A stretch of 64,000 nucleotides of DNA from DASZIT01 sp963709665. Its GTDB lineage: Bacteria; Actinomycetota; Acidimicrobiia; Acidimicrobiales; RAAP-2. The position numbers and the translations under genes are program-made. The stretch is from the NCBI GenBank assembly GCA_963709665.1, contig CAVPWU010000003.1:284910-348909 (forward strand), given 5' to 3'. Shown here piece after piece: positions 42,364-51,216 of this stretch. Numbering within the stretch: the stretch's first letter is position 1; the number at the start of each line of letters is the position of its first letter. The notes under the pieces were generated by a model. That model was not told the origin of the DNA, ran no database searches, and saw only the letters and a list, made by a program, of their open reading frames with translations.

Positions 42364-42417
42364 CCCGTCCGGGGGCTCAGGCGCCCAGCGCCTGATCCAG
42401 AGGGAGGTGAGCCGCCC

Positions 42418-42759
42418 ATGCGGCCTTACGAAACTATGGTCATCTTCGACACGGCTGCCGACGAGGCAGCGGTGAACGGGGTGCTCGACCGGGCGCTCGA
42501 CGCCCTGCGGGCCAAGGACGGCAAGCCGGGCCGGGTGGAGCGGTGGGGGAAGCGGACCTTCGCCTACGAGCTCGACCACAAGCGCGAGGGCTACTACGTG
42601 GTCATCGAGCTGACCGCCGAGCCGCCCGCCGTGGCCGACATGGAGCGGGTCTTCGTGCTGGCCGACGAGGTGCTGCGCCACAAGGTCATGCGGCTGCCCG
42701 ACAAGGTGGCCGGCCGCCGGGCCGAGGCCGCCGCGGTGGCGTCGGCCGGGGAGGGCTGA
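42418..42759 (+). CDS. rpsF: Ribosomal protein bS6
   Basis: 113 residues: MRPYETMVIFDTAADEAAV is the bS6 start, followed by KRTFAYELDHKREGYYVV. Forms a heterodimer with bS18 on 16S rRNA. ATG preceded by GGGAGG. Confidence 0.97.
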   Translation: MRPYETMVIFDTAADEAAVNGVLDRALDALRAKDGKPGRVERWGKRTFAYELDHKREGYYVVIELTAEPPAVADMERVFVLADEVLRHKVMRLPDKVAGRRAEAAAVASAGEG

Positions 42760-42762
42760 TCG

Positions 42763-43245
42763 ATGGCCAACGGAAACGTCGTCACCCTGGTGGGCAACAT
42801 CACCCGTGACCCGGAGCTCCGGTTCACCAACACCGGCCAGGCCACGGCCAGCTTCGGGCTGGCCGTCAACCGCCGGTGGCAGAACCGCCAGACCCAGGAG
42901 TGGGAGGAGGCCACCTCCTTCTTCGACGTGGTGTGCTGGCGGGAGATGGCCGAGAACGCCGCCGAGTCCCTGGCCCGCGGCTCGCGGGTGATCGTCACCG
43001 GTCGCCTCGAGCAGCGCAGCTGGGAGACGGCCGAGGGCGACAAGCGGTCGAAGGTGGAGGTGGTGGCCGACGAGGTCGGTCCCAGCATCCGCTGGGCCAC
43101 CGCCCAGGTCACCAAGAACGAGCGCCGCGGGCCCGCCGAGGGTGGCGGCCCCACCGGGGGCGGCGGTCAACCGGCCGGCCCGTCGGGTGGCGGAAACGCG
43201 GCCGGCAACACCGGCGGCTACGGATACAGCGAGGAGCCTTTCTAG
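42763..43245 (+). CDS. ssb: Single-stranded DNA-binding protein
   Basis: 160 residues. OB fold with VVTLVGNITRDPELRFT and SFFDVVCWREMAENAAE. A Gly-rich linker ends in the acidic tip SEEPF that recruits DNA-repair and replication partners. Between rpsF and rpsR as in other actinobacteria. Confidence 0.97.
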   Translation: MANGNVVTLVGNITRDPELRFTNTGQATASFGLAVNRRWQNRQTQEWEEATSFFDVVCWREMAENAAESLARGSRVIVTGRLEQRSWETAEGDKRSKVEVVADEVGPSIRWATAQVTKNERRGPAEGGGPTGGGGQPAGPSGGGNAAGNTGGYGYSEEPF

Positions 43246-43728
43246 ATGGGACGCAACAACGATCGGGGCAGCAGCAGCAACCAGAGCCGCCGGGCCCCCA
43301 AGGACACCGGGCGCCGGGTCAAAAAGAAGCCCTGCGCCATCTGCAAGGACCGCATCGAGTGGGTCGACTACAAGGACGTCGGCCTGCTCCGCAAGTACAT
43401 GAGCGACCGCGGCAAGATCCGCGCCCGCCGGGTCTCGGGCAACTGCGCCCAGCACCAGCGGGACATCGCCATGGCCATCAAGACGGCACGCGAGCTGGTG
43501 CTGCTGCCCTACACCCAGCGCACCACCACCGAGCGCCCCGGCGGCCGGGGTGGGCGCGGTGGCCGTGACGGCGGGTTCGGCGGCGGCCAGGGCCGTCGCC
43601 CCCGCGGCGACGGCGAGGAGCCCACGCTGGCCACCACCACCCCGGCCCCCGAGGCCCCGGTGATCGTGGTCGACGAGATCGTCACCCCGGTCGAGGAGCT
43701 CGTGGTGGTCACCGAAGGGGAGGGCTGA
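43246..43728 (+). CDS. rpsR: Ribosomal protein bS18 with long C-terminal extension
   Basis: 160 residues; the family is about 75-90. The bS18 domain (residues 20-90; CAICKD, IRARRVSGNCAQHQRDIA) is normal, with Cys and His that could bind zinc. It is followed by a Gly/Arg-rich segment (about 95-120) and an acidic Val/Glu/Thr/Pro tail (about 125-160). Gene begins right after the ssb stop. Confidence 0.95.
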   Translation: MGRNNDRGSSSNQSRRAPKDTGRRVKKKPCAICKDRIEWVDYKDVGLLRKYMSDRGKIRARRVSGNCAQHQRDIAMAIKTARELVLLPYTQRTTTERPGGRGGRGGRDGGFGGGQGRRPRGDGEEPTLATTTPAPEAPVIVVDEIVTPVEELVVVTEGEG

Positions 43729-43729
43729 G

Positions 43730-44191
43730 ATGTCCGGCATCAAGGTCCTGCTCCGCAGTGACATCGACGGTGTGGGCAAGCGCGGGGACATCATCGATGT
43801 CTCCGGCGGCTTCGCCCGGAACCACCTGCTCCCCTCGGGGAAGGCCATCGTGGCCTCGCCGGGCGTGGAGACCCAGGCGGCCGCCATGCGGAAGTCGCGC
43901 GACCTGCGCGACGCACGCGACCGCGAGTCGTCGGAGACGGTGGCCCGTGCCCTGGTGGGCAACGTGGTCACCCTGCCGGCCCGGGCCGGTGCCGCCGGCA
44001 AGCTCTTCGGCTCGGTGACCACCGCCGACATCGTCAAGGCGGTGGAGGCCCAGACCGGCGCCGTGGTCGACCGCAAGGACCTGGTGCTCGAGGAGCCCCT
44101 CAAGACGCTCGGCACCCACAACGTCCGGGTCGAGCTGCTGGGTGGCGTCATCTTCGAGCTCACCGTCGACGTGGTGGCCGAGGAGGTCTGA
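43730..44191 (+). CDS. rplI: Ribosomal protein bL9
   Basis: 153 residues. KVLLRSDIDGVGKRGDIIDVS and FARNHLLPSGKA are the N-domain signature; the C-domain follows. Last gene of the rpsF operon, followed by a strong hairpin. Confidence 0.97.
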   Translation: MSGIKVLLRSDIDGVGKRGDIIDVSGGFARNHLLPSGKAIVASPGVETQAAAMRKSRDLRDARDRESSETVARALVGNVVTLPARAGAAGKLFGSVTTADIVKAVEAQTGAVVDRKDLVLEEPLKTLGTHNVRVELLGGVIFELTVDVVAEEV

Positions 44192-44226
44192 CCCCCGGCC
44201 GGCACCACCGGCACCCGTCCTTCCGG

Positions 44227-44255
44227 AACTGCCGGCGCCCCGGGCGCCGGCAGTT
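44227..44255 (+). terminator. Terminator hairpin after rplI
   Basis: Perfect 13-bp stem AACTGCCGGCGCC / GGCGCCGGCAGTT with a CCG loop, no T-run. Confidence 0.7.
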
Positions 44256-44318
44256 GCGCGTCCGGGGCCCGTCCATCCGCGCCTGTCACACCCTCCGGGC
44301 ACCATCATGGGATGTGCC

Positions 44319-44385
44319 GCTATCCCCAGGAAGGGAAACTTGTCCACTTCCGGTCCACACGCTTGAGGTGGCTATCCCCAGGAAG
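44319..44385. promoter_or_regulatory. dnaB upstream region with a repeated TATCCCCAG element
   Basis: GCTATCCCCAGGAAG occurs at 44319-44333 and 44371-44385, identical over 15 bases. Between them are TTGTCCACT and GGTCCACAC-type sequences resembling DnaA boxes. Suggests DnaA or another factor controls dnaB. Nothing else seen in 44256-44431. Confidence 0.5.
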
Positions 44386-44431
44386 ACCCCCCTACCGCTC
44401 CCCAGCCCGCCTGGGTGAGGGTTGACGGATC

Positions 44432-45820
44432 ATGGTCCAGGCATTTGACGACACGCGTCCCCGGCGGCTCATTCCCGCCTCCACCGGGAACGGAGCGTCG
44501 ACCGGGAGGATCCCCCCCCACAACCTCGAGGCGGAGGAGTCACTGCTGGGGGCCATGCTCCTCTCCCGGGACGCCATCGCCTCGGCCATGGAGATCTGCA
44601 AGCCCGAAGACTTCTACAAGCAGTCCCACGGGCACATCTTCACCGCCATCACCTCCCTGTTCAGCCAGGGGGAGCCGGCCGACTGGGTGACCGTCACCGA
44701 GGAGCTCCGCCGCCGCGACCTGCTCGAGAGCATCGGCGACCCGTCGGTCTTCGTGTCCCTCCAGGCCAACACCCCCTCCATCGGCAACGCCGAGCACTAC
44801 GCCAAGATCATCGAGGAGCACGCCCTGCTGCGCCGGCTGGTGTCGGTGGCGGCGGAGATCAACGAGCTGGGCTACAGCCTGCCGGAGGACGTCTCCGAGG
44901 TGCTCGACAAGGCGGAGAGCCTGGTCTTCGACGTCGCCCAGCGCCGGGTCACCGACTCCATGACCCCCCTGCGGGACCTGCTGGGGGACAGCCTCGACCA
45001 TCTCGAGCAGCTGTTCAGCCGGGGTGAGTCGATCACCGGACTGGCCACCGGCTACGTCGACCTCGACGAGCAGCTGGCCGGCCTGCAGCCGTCCAACCTG
45101 GTGGTGGTGGGGGCCCGGCCCGCCATGGGGAAGACCGCCTTCGCCCTCGGGATGGTGGCCCACGCCGGGATCCGCCTCAACAAGCCGGTCCTCCTCTTCT
45201 CGCTCGAGATGAGCCACCTCGAGCTCACCCAGCGCCTCCTCAGCTCCGAGGCCAAGGTGGACGCCAACCGGATGCGCACCGGCAAGCTCCACGAGGCGGA
45301 CTGGTCGAAGATCGGCAACGCCATCAGCCGGATGAGCGAGGCGCCGATCTTCATCGACGACAACCCCAACCTCACGGTGATGGACATCCGGGCCCGGGCC
45401 CGCCGGCTGAAGAGCCGGGAGGGCCTCTCGCTGGTGGTCATCGACTACCTCCAGCTGATGACCGGTCGGCACGGGGCGGAGAACCGGCAGGTCGAGGTGT
45501 CGGAGATCAGTCGGGGGCTCAAGATCCTGGCCCGCGAGCTCGAGGTGCCGGTGGTGGCGCTCTCCCAGCTCTCCCGCGGGCTGGAGCAGCGCCAGGACAA
45601 GCGCCCGATGCTGGCCGACCTCCGGGAGTCCGGCTCCATCGAACAGGACTCCGACGTGGTCCTCTTCCTCTACCGGGACGAGGTGTACACCCCCGACTCC
45701 ACCGAGAACCGGGGCAAGGCGGAGGTCATCACGGCCAAGCACCGGAACGGGCCGACCGGCGTCACCCAGCTGGCCTTCATCGGCCACCAGGCCCGGTTCG
45801 ACAACATGGCCCGGATGTAG
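44432..45820 (+). CDS. dnaB: Replicative DNA helicase DnaB
   Basis: 462 residues. N-domain PHNLEAEESLLGAMLL; RecA-like core with Walker A GARPAMGKTAFALG, Walker B LVVIDYLQLM, and arginine-finger region ADLRESGSIEQDSD. No intein. Unwinds DNA at the fork; loader DciA is at 18135. Confidence 0.97.
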   Translation: MVQAFDDTRPRRLIPASTGNGASTGRIPPHNLEAEESLLGAMLLSRDAIASAMEICKPEDFYKQSHGHIFTAITSLFSQGEPADWVTVTEELRRRDLLESIGDPSVFVSLQANTPSIGNAEHYAKIIEEHALLRRLVSVAAEINELGYSLPEDVSEVLDKAESLVFDVAQRRVTDSMTPLRDLLGDSLDHLEQLFSRGESITGLATGYVDLDEQLAGLQPSNLVVVGARPAMGKTAFALGMVAHAGIRLNKPVLLFSLEMSHLELTQRLLSSEAKVDANRMRTGKLHEADWSKIGNAISRMSEAPIFIDDNPNLTVMDIRARARRLKSREGLSLVVIDYLQLMTGRHGAENRQVEVSEISRGLKILARELEVPVVALSQLSRGLEQRQDKRPMLADLRESGSIEQDSDVVLFLYRDEVYTPDSTENRGKAEVITAKHRNGPTGVTQLAFIGHQARFDNMARM

Positions 45821-46000
45821 CCGGTCCCACCAGCTCGCCGCCGTCCGGCCAGTGACCGACGGGCAGGGTCCGAGTGCGGAGCCGCTGATCCGGGCCCACC
45901 CGGTACGATCGGGGGTCGACCACCGGGGGGAGGGCGCCCGCCCCGCCCGCGGGCCGGCGACCCGACCGGCCCGGCCGGCCCGACCGTGAGGAGCACGCCG

Positions 46001-46255
46001 ATGACCACCGACACCGCACCCAGCCCGGCCTCCGGCGGGGTGGCCACCGTGGAGTTCGCGGTCACCGGCATGCACTGCGGGTCGTGCGTGGCCCTGATCG
46101 AGGAGACCCTGCTCGACCAGGCCGGCGTGGCCTCGGCATCGGTGGACCTCGACGCCGCCCGGGCGGTGGTGGGCTTCGATCCCGGCCGGGTGGGCGCCGA
46201 CCAGCTGGGGGCCCTGATCACCGACACCGGGTACCCGGCCACCGCGGTGGGCTGA
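46001..46255 (+). CDS. Heavy-metal-associated (HMA) domain protein, CopZ-like
   Basis: 84 residues. Metal site GMHCGSC near residue 25 and a ferredoxin-like HMA fold. Likely copper chaperone for the ATPase encoded 16 bases downstream. ATG 46001 with GAGGAG upstream. I see no csoR regulator or operator in 45821-46000. Confidence 0.88.
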   Translation: MTTDTAPSPASGGVATVEFAVTGMHCGSCVALIEETLLDQAGVASASVDLDAARAVVGFDPGRVGADQLGALITDTGYPATAVG

Positions 46256-46271
46256 GCAGGACCGTGCGGCG

Positions 46272-48944
46272 ATGCTGACCGAGCCCGTCGAGGCGTCGCC
46301 GCCCGGGGCCGGGGAGCACGCCCTGGTCACCACCGAGCTGACCCTGGGGGGCATGCACTGCAGTGCCTGCGCCACCCGGATCCAACGGACCCTGGGCAAG
46401 CTCCCCGGCGTGGCCAGCGCCTCGGTGAACCTGGCCACCACCCGGGCCTTCGTGGCCTACGACGACGACGAGGTGGACACCGACGGCCTCTGCCAGGCGG
46501 TGGCCGGGGTGGGCTACACGGCGGCGGTGGTGACCCCGGACGAGGCGGAGGGCCCCGCCGAGCGGTCCGACCACTGGGGGCTGCGGGCGGCCGTCTCCTG
46601 GCCGCTGGCGGTGGCCACGCTGGCGGTGGCGCTGGTCGCCGCCGAGTCGCCCGCCGCCGCCTGGGTGGTCCTGGTCCTGGCGGTGGTGGTGGAGATCGCC
46701 GGGGGCTGGCCGTTCCTCCGCGACGCCGCCCGGCTGGCCGTCCACGGGGCCACCAGCATGGACACCCTCATCGCCCTGGGCACCCTGGCGGCGGTGGCGG
46801 TCAGCGCGGTGGAGGCGATCGCCCTCGACGGCCGCCATGTCCACCTGGGTGGTGGCGGGGCCCTGGCCGCCAGCCTGCACGGGGCCATGGCGCCCCTGAT
46901 CATCGCCATCCTGGCCACCGGTCGGGCGGTGGAGGTCCGGGCCCGGACCCGGGCGGCCCGGGCCATGCACTCCCTGCTGTCGCTGCGGCCCCCCACCGCC
47001 CGGGTGGTGACCGGGCCGGACGACGAGGTGGGCGAGCTGGTGGCCCCCGAGGCGGTCCCGGTGGGCGCCCTGCTCCGGGTCCGTCCCGGCGAGGCGGTGC
47101 CGCTGGACGGCACGGTGGTGGCCGGCTGGTCGCCGGTGGACGAGTCGATGCTCACCGGGGAGCCGCTGCCGGTCGACCGGGAGCCGGGCAGCACGGTGAC
47201 CGGCGGCACCCGCAACGGGAGCGGATCGCTGGTGGTCCGGGTGGGGGCGGTGGCCTCCGAGTCGGTGCTGGCCCGCCTGCAGGCGATGGTGGAGGACGCC
47301 CAGCGGGGGCGGGCGCCCCTGCAGCAGCTGGCCGACCGGATCAGCGCGGTGTTCGTCCCGGCCGTCCTGGTGGGGGCGGTGCTGACCTTCCTCGGCTGGT
47401 GGCTGGTGGGCGGCAACGCCGGTCGGGCGGTGCTGAGCGCCCTGGCCGTCCTGCTGGTGGCCTGCCCGTGCGCCATGGGCCTGGCCGCCCCGGTGGCCAT
47501 GATGGTGGGGAGTGGCCGGGCCGCCGCCCTGGGCATCTTCGTGCGCAGCAGCGAGGTGATCGAGCGGCTGGCCAAGGTGGACGCCGTGGTCTTCGACAAG
47601 ACCGGGACCCTGACCGAACGGAGCGCGGTGGTCACCGGGGTCGACGCCGCCACCGGGTGGACGGAGGCCGCGGTGCTGGCCACCGCCGCCTCGGTGGAGT
47701 CGGAGAGCGAGCACCCCATCGCCACCGCCATCGTGGCCGCCGCCGACGGCTGGTCACCGGCCACCGGGGTGCGGACCCTCCCGGGGGCGGGGATGGTGGG
47801 CACGGTGGACGGGCGGGCGGTGACGGTGGGGCGCCTGGTGGCCGACCGGGTGCCGGCGGAGATCGGGGCGTCGGTCGCCCACCGCTACGAGCGGGGCGAG
47901 ACGGTGGTGATGGTGGAGCAGGACGACCGGGTGGTGGGGACCGTCGCGGTGGCCACCCCCCTGCGTCCGGAGGCGGCGTCGGCGGTGGCGCGCCTGCGGG
48001 ACATGGGGCTGGCCTCCTCCATCCTCAGCGGCGACAGCCGCCCGGCGGTGCGGACGGTGGCCGGGGAGCTGGGGATCGACCAGGCCCACAGCGCCCTCAG
48101 CCCGGGCGGCAAGGTCGAGCAGGTGTCGGCGCTCCGGGCGGCCGGCCACCGGGTGGTGATGGTGGGCGACGGCATCAACGACGCCCCGGCCCTGGCCGCC
48201 GCCGACGTGGGGTGCGCCATCGGCAGCGGGTCGGACGTGGCCCTGGCCAACAGCGACGTGGCCCTGCTGGGCAACGACCTGGGCGGGGTGCCGGCGGCCA
48301 TCGGGGTGTCGCAGTCGACCTACGCGGTGATCGTCCAGAACTTCGGGTGGGCGATGGGCTACAACCTGGCCGCCCTGCCGCTGGCCGCCGCCGGGCTGCT
48401 CGACCCGGTGGTGGCGGCCTTCGCCATGGGGCTGTCCAGCGTGCTGGTGGTGCTGAACAGCCTCCGGCTGCGGCGCCTGGGCCGGGCGGGGCTGGACTCG
48501 GTGCGCTCCCCGCGCCGCCTCCGGGGTTGGCGGGGCATCGCCGCCTCGGTGGCCCTGCCCGTCGTGCTCTTCGCCGGCCTGGTGGGGGTCAGCCAGGTGG
48601 TGTCGCCGGCCCGGGGGGACTCCCTGCTGCCCACCCTGCCGTCGTTGACCGTGCTGGACCTCCCCCACGGGGGCTCGGTGGAGACCTACTTCGCCCCCGG
48701 CGGTCCGGGTGTCAACCAGTGGCACCTCATCTTCAGCGGCTCGCCCTCCCAGCTGGCCACCGTGTCGCCGACGGTGACCGCCTCGGTGGACGGCGGGACG
48801 CCCCAGCGCCTCCGCCAGCTCCGGGTGGCGGCCGGCCACTTCTCGGAGATCGTGGTGCTCACCCCCGGGGACTGGCGGTTCCGGGTCACCACGCCGTTCG
48901 GATCCCCGACGGTGTCGTTCACCGTGCGCACCACCGTCCACTGA
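46272..48944 (+). CDS. copA: Copper-translocating P1B-type ATPase with C-terminal extracytoplasmic domain
   Basis: 890 residues. HMA domain (GGMHCSACATRI) first, then transmembrane helices with the CPC ion motif (ACPCAMG, near 397-399), phosphorylation DKTGT (Asp about 442), SEHP motif and GDGINDAPAL. After the last helix (VALPVVLFAGLVGVSQVV) comes an unusual domain of about 115 residues (about 775-890) predicted outside the cell; its pattern of short beta strands, ending RFRVTTPFGSPTVSFTV, resembles the YtkA/FixH or CopC-like beta sandwiches in copper proteins. Confidence 0.92.
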   Translation: MLTEPVEASPPGAGEHALVTTELTLGGMHCSACATRIQRTLGKLPGVASASVNLATTRAFVAYDDDEVDTDGLCQAVAGVGYTAAVVTPDEAEGPAERSDHWGLRAAVSWPLAVATLAVALVAAESPAAAWVVLVLAVVVEIAGGWPFLRDAARLAVHGATSMDTLIALGTLAAVAVSAVEAIALDGRHVHLGGGGALAASLHGAMAPLIIAILATGRAVEVRARTRAARAMHSLLSLRPPTARVVTGPDDEVGELVAPEAVPVGALLRVRPGEAVPLDGTVVAGWSPVDESMLTGEPLPVDREPGSTVTGGTRNGSGSLVVRVGAVASESVLARLQAMVEDAQRGRAPLQQLADRISAVFVPAVLVGAVLTFLGWWLVGGNAGRAVLSALAVLLVACPCAMGLAAPVAMMVGSGRAAALGIFVRSSEVIERLAKVDAVVFDKTGTLTERSAVVTGVDAATGWTEAAVLATAASVESESEHPIATAIVAAADGWSPATGVRTLPGAGMVGTVDGRAVTVGRLVADRVPAEIGASVAHRYERGETVVMVEQDDRVVGTVAVATPLRPEAASAVARLRDMGLASSILSGDSRPAVRTVAGELGIDQAHSALSPGGKVEQVSALRAAGHRVVMVGDGINDAPALAAADVGCAIGSGSDVALANSDVALLGNDLGGVPAAIGVSQSTYAVIVQNFGWAMGYNLAALPLAAAGLLDPVVAAFAMGLSSVLVVLNSLRLRRLGRAGLDSVRSPRRLRGWRGIAASVALPVVLFAGLVGVSQVVSPARGDSLLPTLPSLTVLDLPHGGSVETYFAPGGPGVNQWHLIFSGSPSQLATVSPTVTASVDGGTPQRLRQLRVAAGHFSEIVVLTPGDWRFRVTTPFGSPTVSFTVRTTVH

Positions 48945-48976
48945 GGGACGGCCCCGGCCCCGGGGCGGAGCCTCAG
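48941..48976. terminator. Shared hairpin containing both stop codons (copA/MBL)
   Basis: CTGAGG (48941-48946) pairs with CCTCAG (48971-48976), and GCCCCG (48951-48956) with CGGGGC (48961-48966). The copA TGA and the MBL stop (TCA at 48973-48975) lie in the outer arms. Confidence 0.65.
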
Positions 48977-49809
48977 CCGACCTCGAGGGTGTCGAGCTCC
49001 AGCCAGGTGAGGTCGTTGCCCAGCACCACCAGGCCGGAGAACCCGGCCGCCTGGGCCCGCCACTCGTCCACGGTGTCGGTGGTCAGCCCGGGGATGTAGT
49101 GGGTGAGCACCAGGGCGGCCACCCCGGCCCGCTCGGCGGTGTCGGCGGCCTGGGCCACCGTGGAGTGGTAGCCGAGGATGTCCTGGAACCGCGGGCTGGG
49201 GACCAGCCGGACCAGGTCGTCCCGGAGCGCGGTCTGGACGTAGGCGGTGGCCCCGGCCACCAGCTCGTCGAGGGACGGGCAGGGCACCCCGTCCCCGGCG
49301 ATGACCACGCTGGTGGCACCGTCCGCGACCCGGTAGCCGACGGTGGGGGCGACCGGCCGGTGGTCGGTGGCTCCCACGGTGACGGCCAGCCCGCCCACCT
49401 CGAAGGAGTCGCCGCCCGACACCTCGTCCACGGTGACCCGTGGCCCCTCCTCCAGGTCGTCGTGGTGGGCGAGGCGGTAGCCGATGTCGGTGGCCAGCAT
49501 GGCCAGGGTCCGCTCCACCAGGTCGCGGGTGCCGACCGGCCCGACGATCCGCAGGGGGCGGGGGACGGGGCTCATCACCCAGTGGGTGGTGATGACGTCG
49601 TTGAGGTCGGTGACGTGGTCGCTGTGGAGGTGGGTGAGCACCACCGCGTCCAGCATCACCGGCAGGGCCCCGGCCCCGGCCAGCCGGGTGAGCACCCCGC
49701 GGCCGCAGTCGAACAGCAGGCGGGTGGTGTCGGTGTGCACCAGGGTGCTGGGCCCGGCCCGGAGCGGGTCGGGCAGCGGTGATCCGGTGCCCAGCAGTGT
49801 GACGCGCAT
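48973..49809 (-). CDS. Metallo-beta-lactamase-fold hydrolase
   Basis: 278 residues. Zinc motif THLHSDHVTD near residue 60; other ligand positions H/D follow (GDGVPCPS, LTHYIP). Looks like the RNase Z/arylsulfatase group, GTGSPLPDPLRAGPS at the start. Substrate unknown. Confidence 0.85.
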   Translation of the reverse strand: MRVTLLGTGSPLPDPLRAGPSTLVHTDTTRLLFDCGRGVLTRLAGAGALPVMLDAVVLTHLHSDHVTDLNDVITTHWVMSPVPRPLRIVGPVGTRDLVERTLAMLATDIGYRLAHHDDLEEGPRVTVDEVSGGDSFEVGGLAVTVGATDHRPVAPTVGYRVADGATSVVIAGDGVPCPSLDELVAGATAYVQTALRDDLVRLVPSPRFQDILGYHSTVAQAADTAERAGVAALVLTHYIPGLTTDTVDEWRAQAAGFSGLVVLGNDLTWLELDTLEVG

Positions 49810-49919
49810 GGTGGTCCCCCTCGGCTACCCACGACGGTCGGCGGTCCCTCGATGGTGGCACGATTCCGGACCACCGCCGGCCGGACCCACCTGCCCACCC
49901 GGTGGAGCCGCCCAGGTCG

Positions 49920-49925
49920 TAACGT
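49920..49925 (+). promoter_or_regulatory. -10 box for leaderless transcription
   Basis: TAACGT ends six bases before GTG 49932, the spacing typical for leaderless actinobacterial mRNAs. Confidence 0.4.
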
Positions 49926-49931
49926 ACGGCT

Positions 49932-50405
49932 GTGGTGGGAGGAGCGGGTACAGCGGCGGCGGGCATCGGTATCGCCGTACTGGTCATCCTCTATGTGGTG
50001 GTGATCGTCGGGTCGTTGGTGTTCTTCATCATGGCCCTGGTGGACATCGTCAAGCGGCCCGACTGGCAGTGGAAGCTGGCCGGCCAGGAGAAGGTGCTCT
50101 GGATCCTGCTGGTGATCCTGGTCAACTTCCTGGCCATCCCGTCGTTGATCTACTGGTTCCACATCCGGAAGAAGCTGATGGCGGTGGAGCGGGCCGCCCT
50201 CGACGGGCAGTTCGGACCCGGCCACATGACCTACGGGGGGTGGGAGCCCGGACCGCCGGCCCCCTACGGTCCGATGATCCCGCCCGGGTGGCATGCCGAC
50301 CCCAGCGGGCAGTCCCAGTTCCGCTGGTGGGACGGCGTCCGGTGGACTGACCAGACCTGGGGGCCGGCGGCCAGCGCCCCGTCCAGCCCGAATCCGACGG
50401 GCTGA
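49932..50405 (+). CDS. Membrane protein with PLDc_N and DUF2510 regions
   Basis: 157 residues. Two hydrophobic helices near the N-terminus (AVLVILYVVVIVGSLVFFIM, and ILLVILVNFLAIPSLIYW), typical of PLDc_N modules, then a Gly/Pro-rich linker and the C-terminal Trp-rich DUF2510 motif PPGWHADPSGQ ... WWDGVRWTDQTW. Function unknown, widespread in actinobacteria. Confidence 0.8.
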   Translation: MVGGAGTAAAGIGIAVLVILYVVVIVGSLVFFIMALVDIVKRPDWQWKLAGQEKVLWILLVILVNFLAIPSLIYWFHIRKKLMAVERAALDGQFGPGHMTYGGWEPGPPAPYGPMIPPGWHADPSGQSQFRWWDGVRWTDQTWGPAASAPSSPNPTG

Positions 50406-50431
50406 GCCGGATCCGCTCGGCCGGCTCAGCC
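50400..50431. terminator. Shared hairpin containing both stop codons
   Basis: Perfect 10-bp arms GGCTGAGCCG (50400-50409) and CGGCTCAGCC (50422-50431). TGA at 50403-50405 and TCA at 50426-50428 are the two stop codons. Confidence 0.7.
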
Positions 50432-51169
50432 GATCACCCGCTCCCGGGACGCCAGGATGGCGGTCAGACGCGCTTCCACCTCGGACGAGTGGTGGTCGTC
50501 GGTGAACACGTAGTCACGGTTCCCCCGGATGGCATCCACCACGTTGGCCGACACCGTGGAGGGCTCGACCGTGCCGATGGGGTTCATCCCCGTCCGGATC
50601 ATGCCCGGCATCACCACGCTGACTCCGACCGGGGCACCCACGGAGCGGAACTCGGCGCGGAGGACATCGGAAAGGCCGAGGACACCGTGCTTGGCCACGG
50701 TGTACGGCCCAAGCCGATCGACGGGGAGGACGGCAGCCATCGAGGCGATGTTGACCACGTGGCCCTCGTCCCCGGTGGCCAGGATGGGCGGCACGAACGA
50801 GCGGATGCCGTGGATGACGCCCCACAGATCGACGTTCAGGACCCGGTGCCACTCCTCCAGCGGGAGCTCCCACGAGTAGCCCCGGTTCACGATGCCGGCG
50901 TTGTTGACGGCGATGTGCAGGGCTCCGAACTCGTCGACCGCCGCCCGGGCGACGGCGTCCACCGCCACGGGATCGCTGACGTCCAGGGCCCTGGCCACGG
51001 CCACTCCTCCCTGCCCGGTCAACCGGGAGGCCTGCAGCCGGACACTCTCGGCGTTGATGTCCGCCATCACCACCTGGACCCCTTCGGCCACCAGCGCCTG
51101 GCTGACGGCCAGGCCGATGCCGCTGGCCGCTCCGGTTACGACAGCCACCCGTCCTCGGAGCTCCTCCAC
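50426..51169 (-). CDS. Short-chain dehydrogenase/reductase
   Basis: 247 residues. TGAASGIG cofactor motif, NNAGI, catalytic Ser-Tyr-Lys (NIASMA, YTVAKHG). Asp at the end of strand 2 (VVMADINAES) suggests NAD preference. Substrate unknown. GTG 51169 with a TACTGT -10-like box just upstream, possibly leaderless. Confidence 0.88.
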   Translation of the reverse strand: MEELRGRVAVVTGAASGIGLAVSQALVAEGVQVVMADINAESVRLQASRLTGQGGVAVARALDVSDPVAVDAVARAAVDEFGALHIAVNNAGIVNRGYSWELPLEEWHRVLNVDLWGVIHGIRSFVPPILATGDEGHVVNIASMAAVLPVDRLGPYTVAKHGVLGLSDVLRAEFRSVGAPVGVSVVMPGMIRTGMNPIGTVEPSTVSANVVDAIRGNRDYVFTDDHHSSEVEARLTAILASRERVIG

Positions 51170-51216
51170 CCTCGAGACAGTATCCGCCGGGCCGCCGCAC
51201 CCGGGTGGGCGGGGGC

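Noticed and set aside
45821..46000. CsoR-type copper operator or regulator gene
   Set aside because: Only a weak TACGAT -10-like box is visible; no inverted repeat or regulator frame could be supported.
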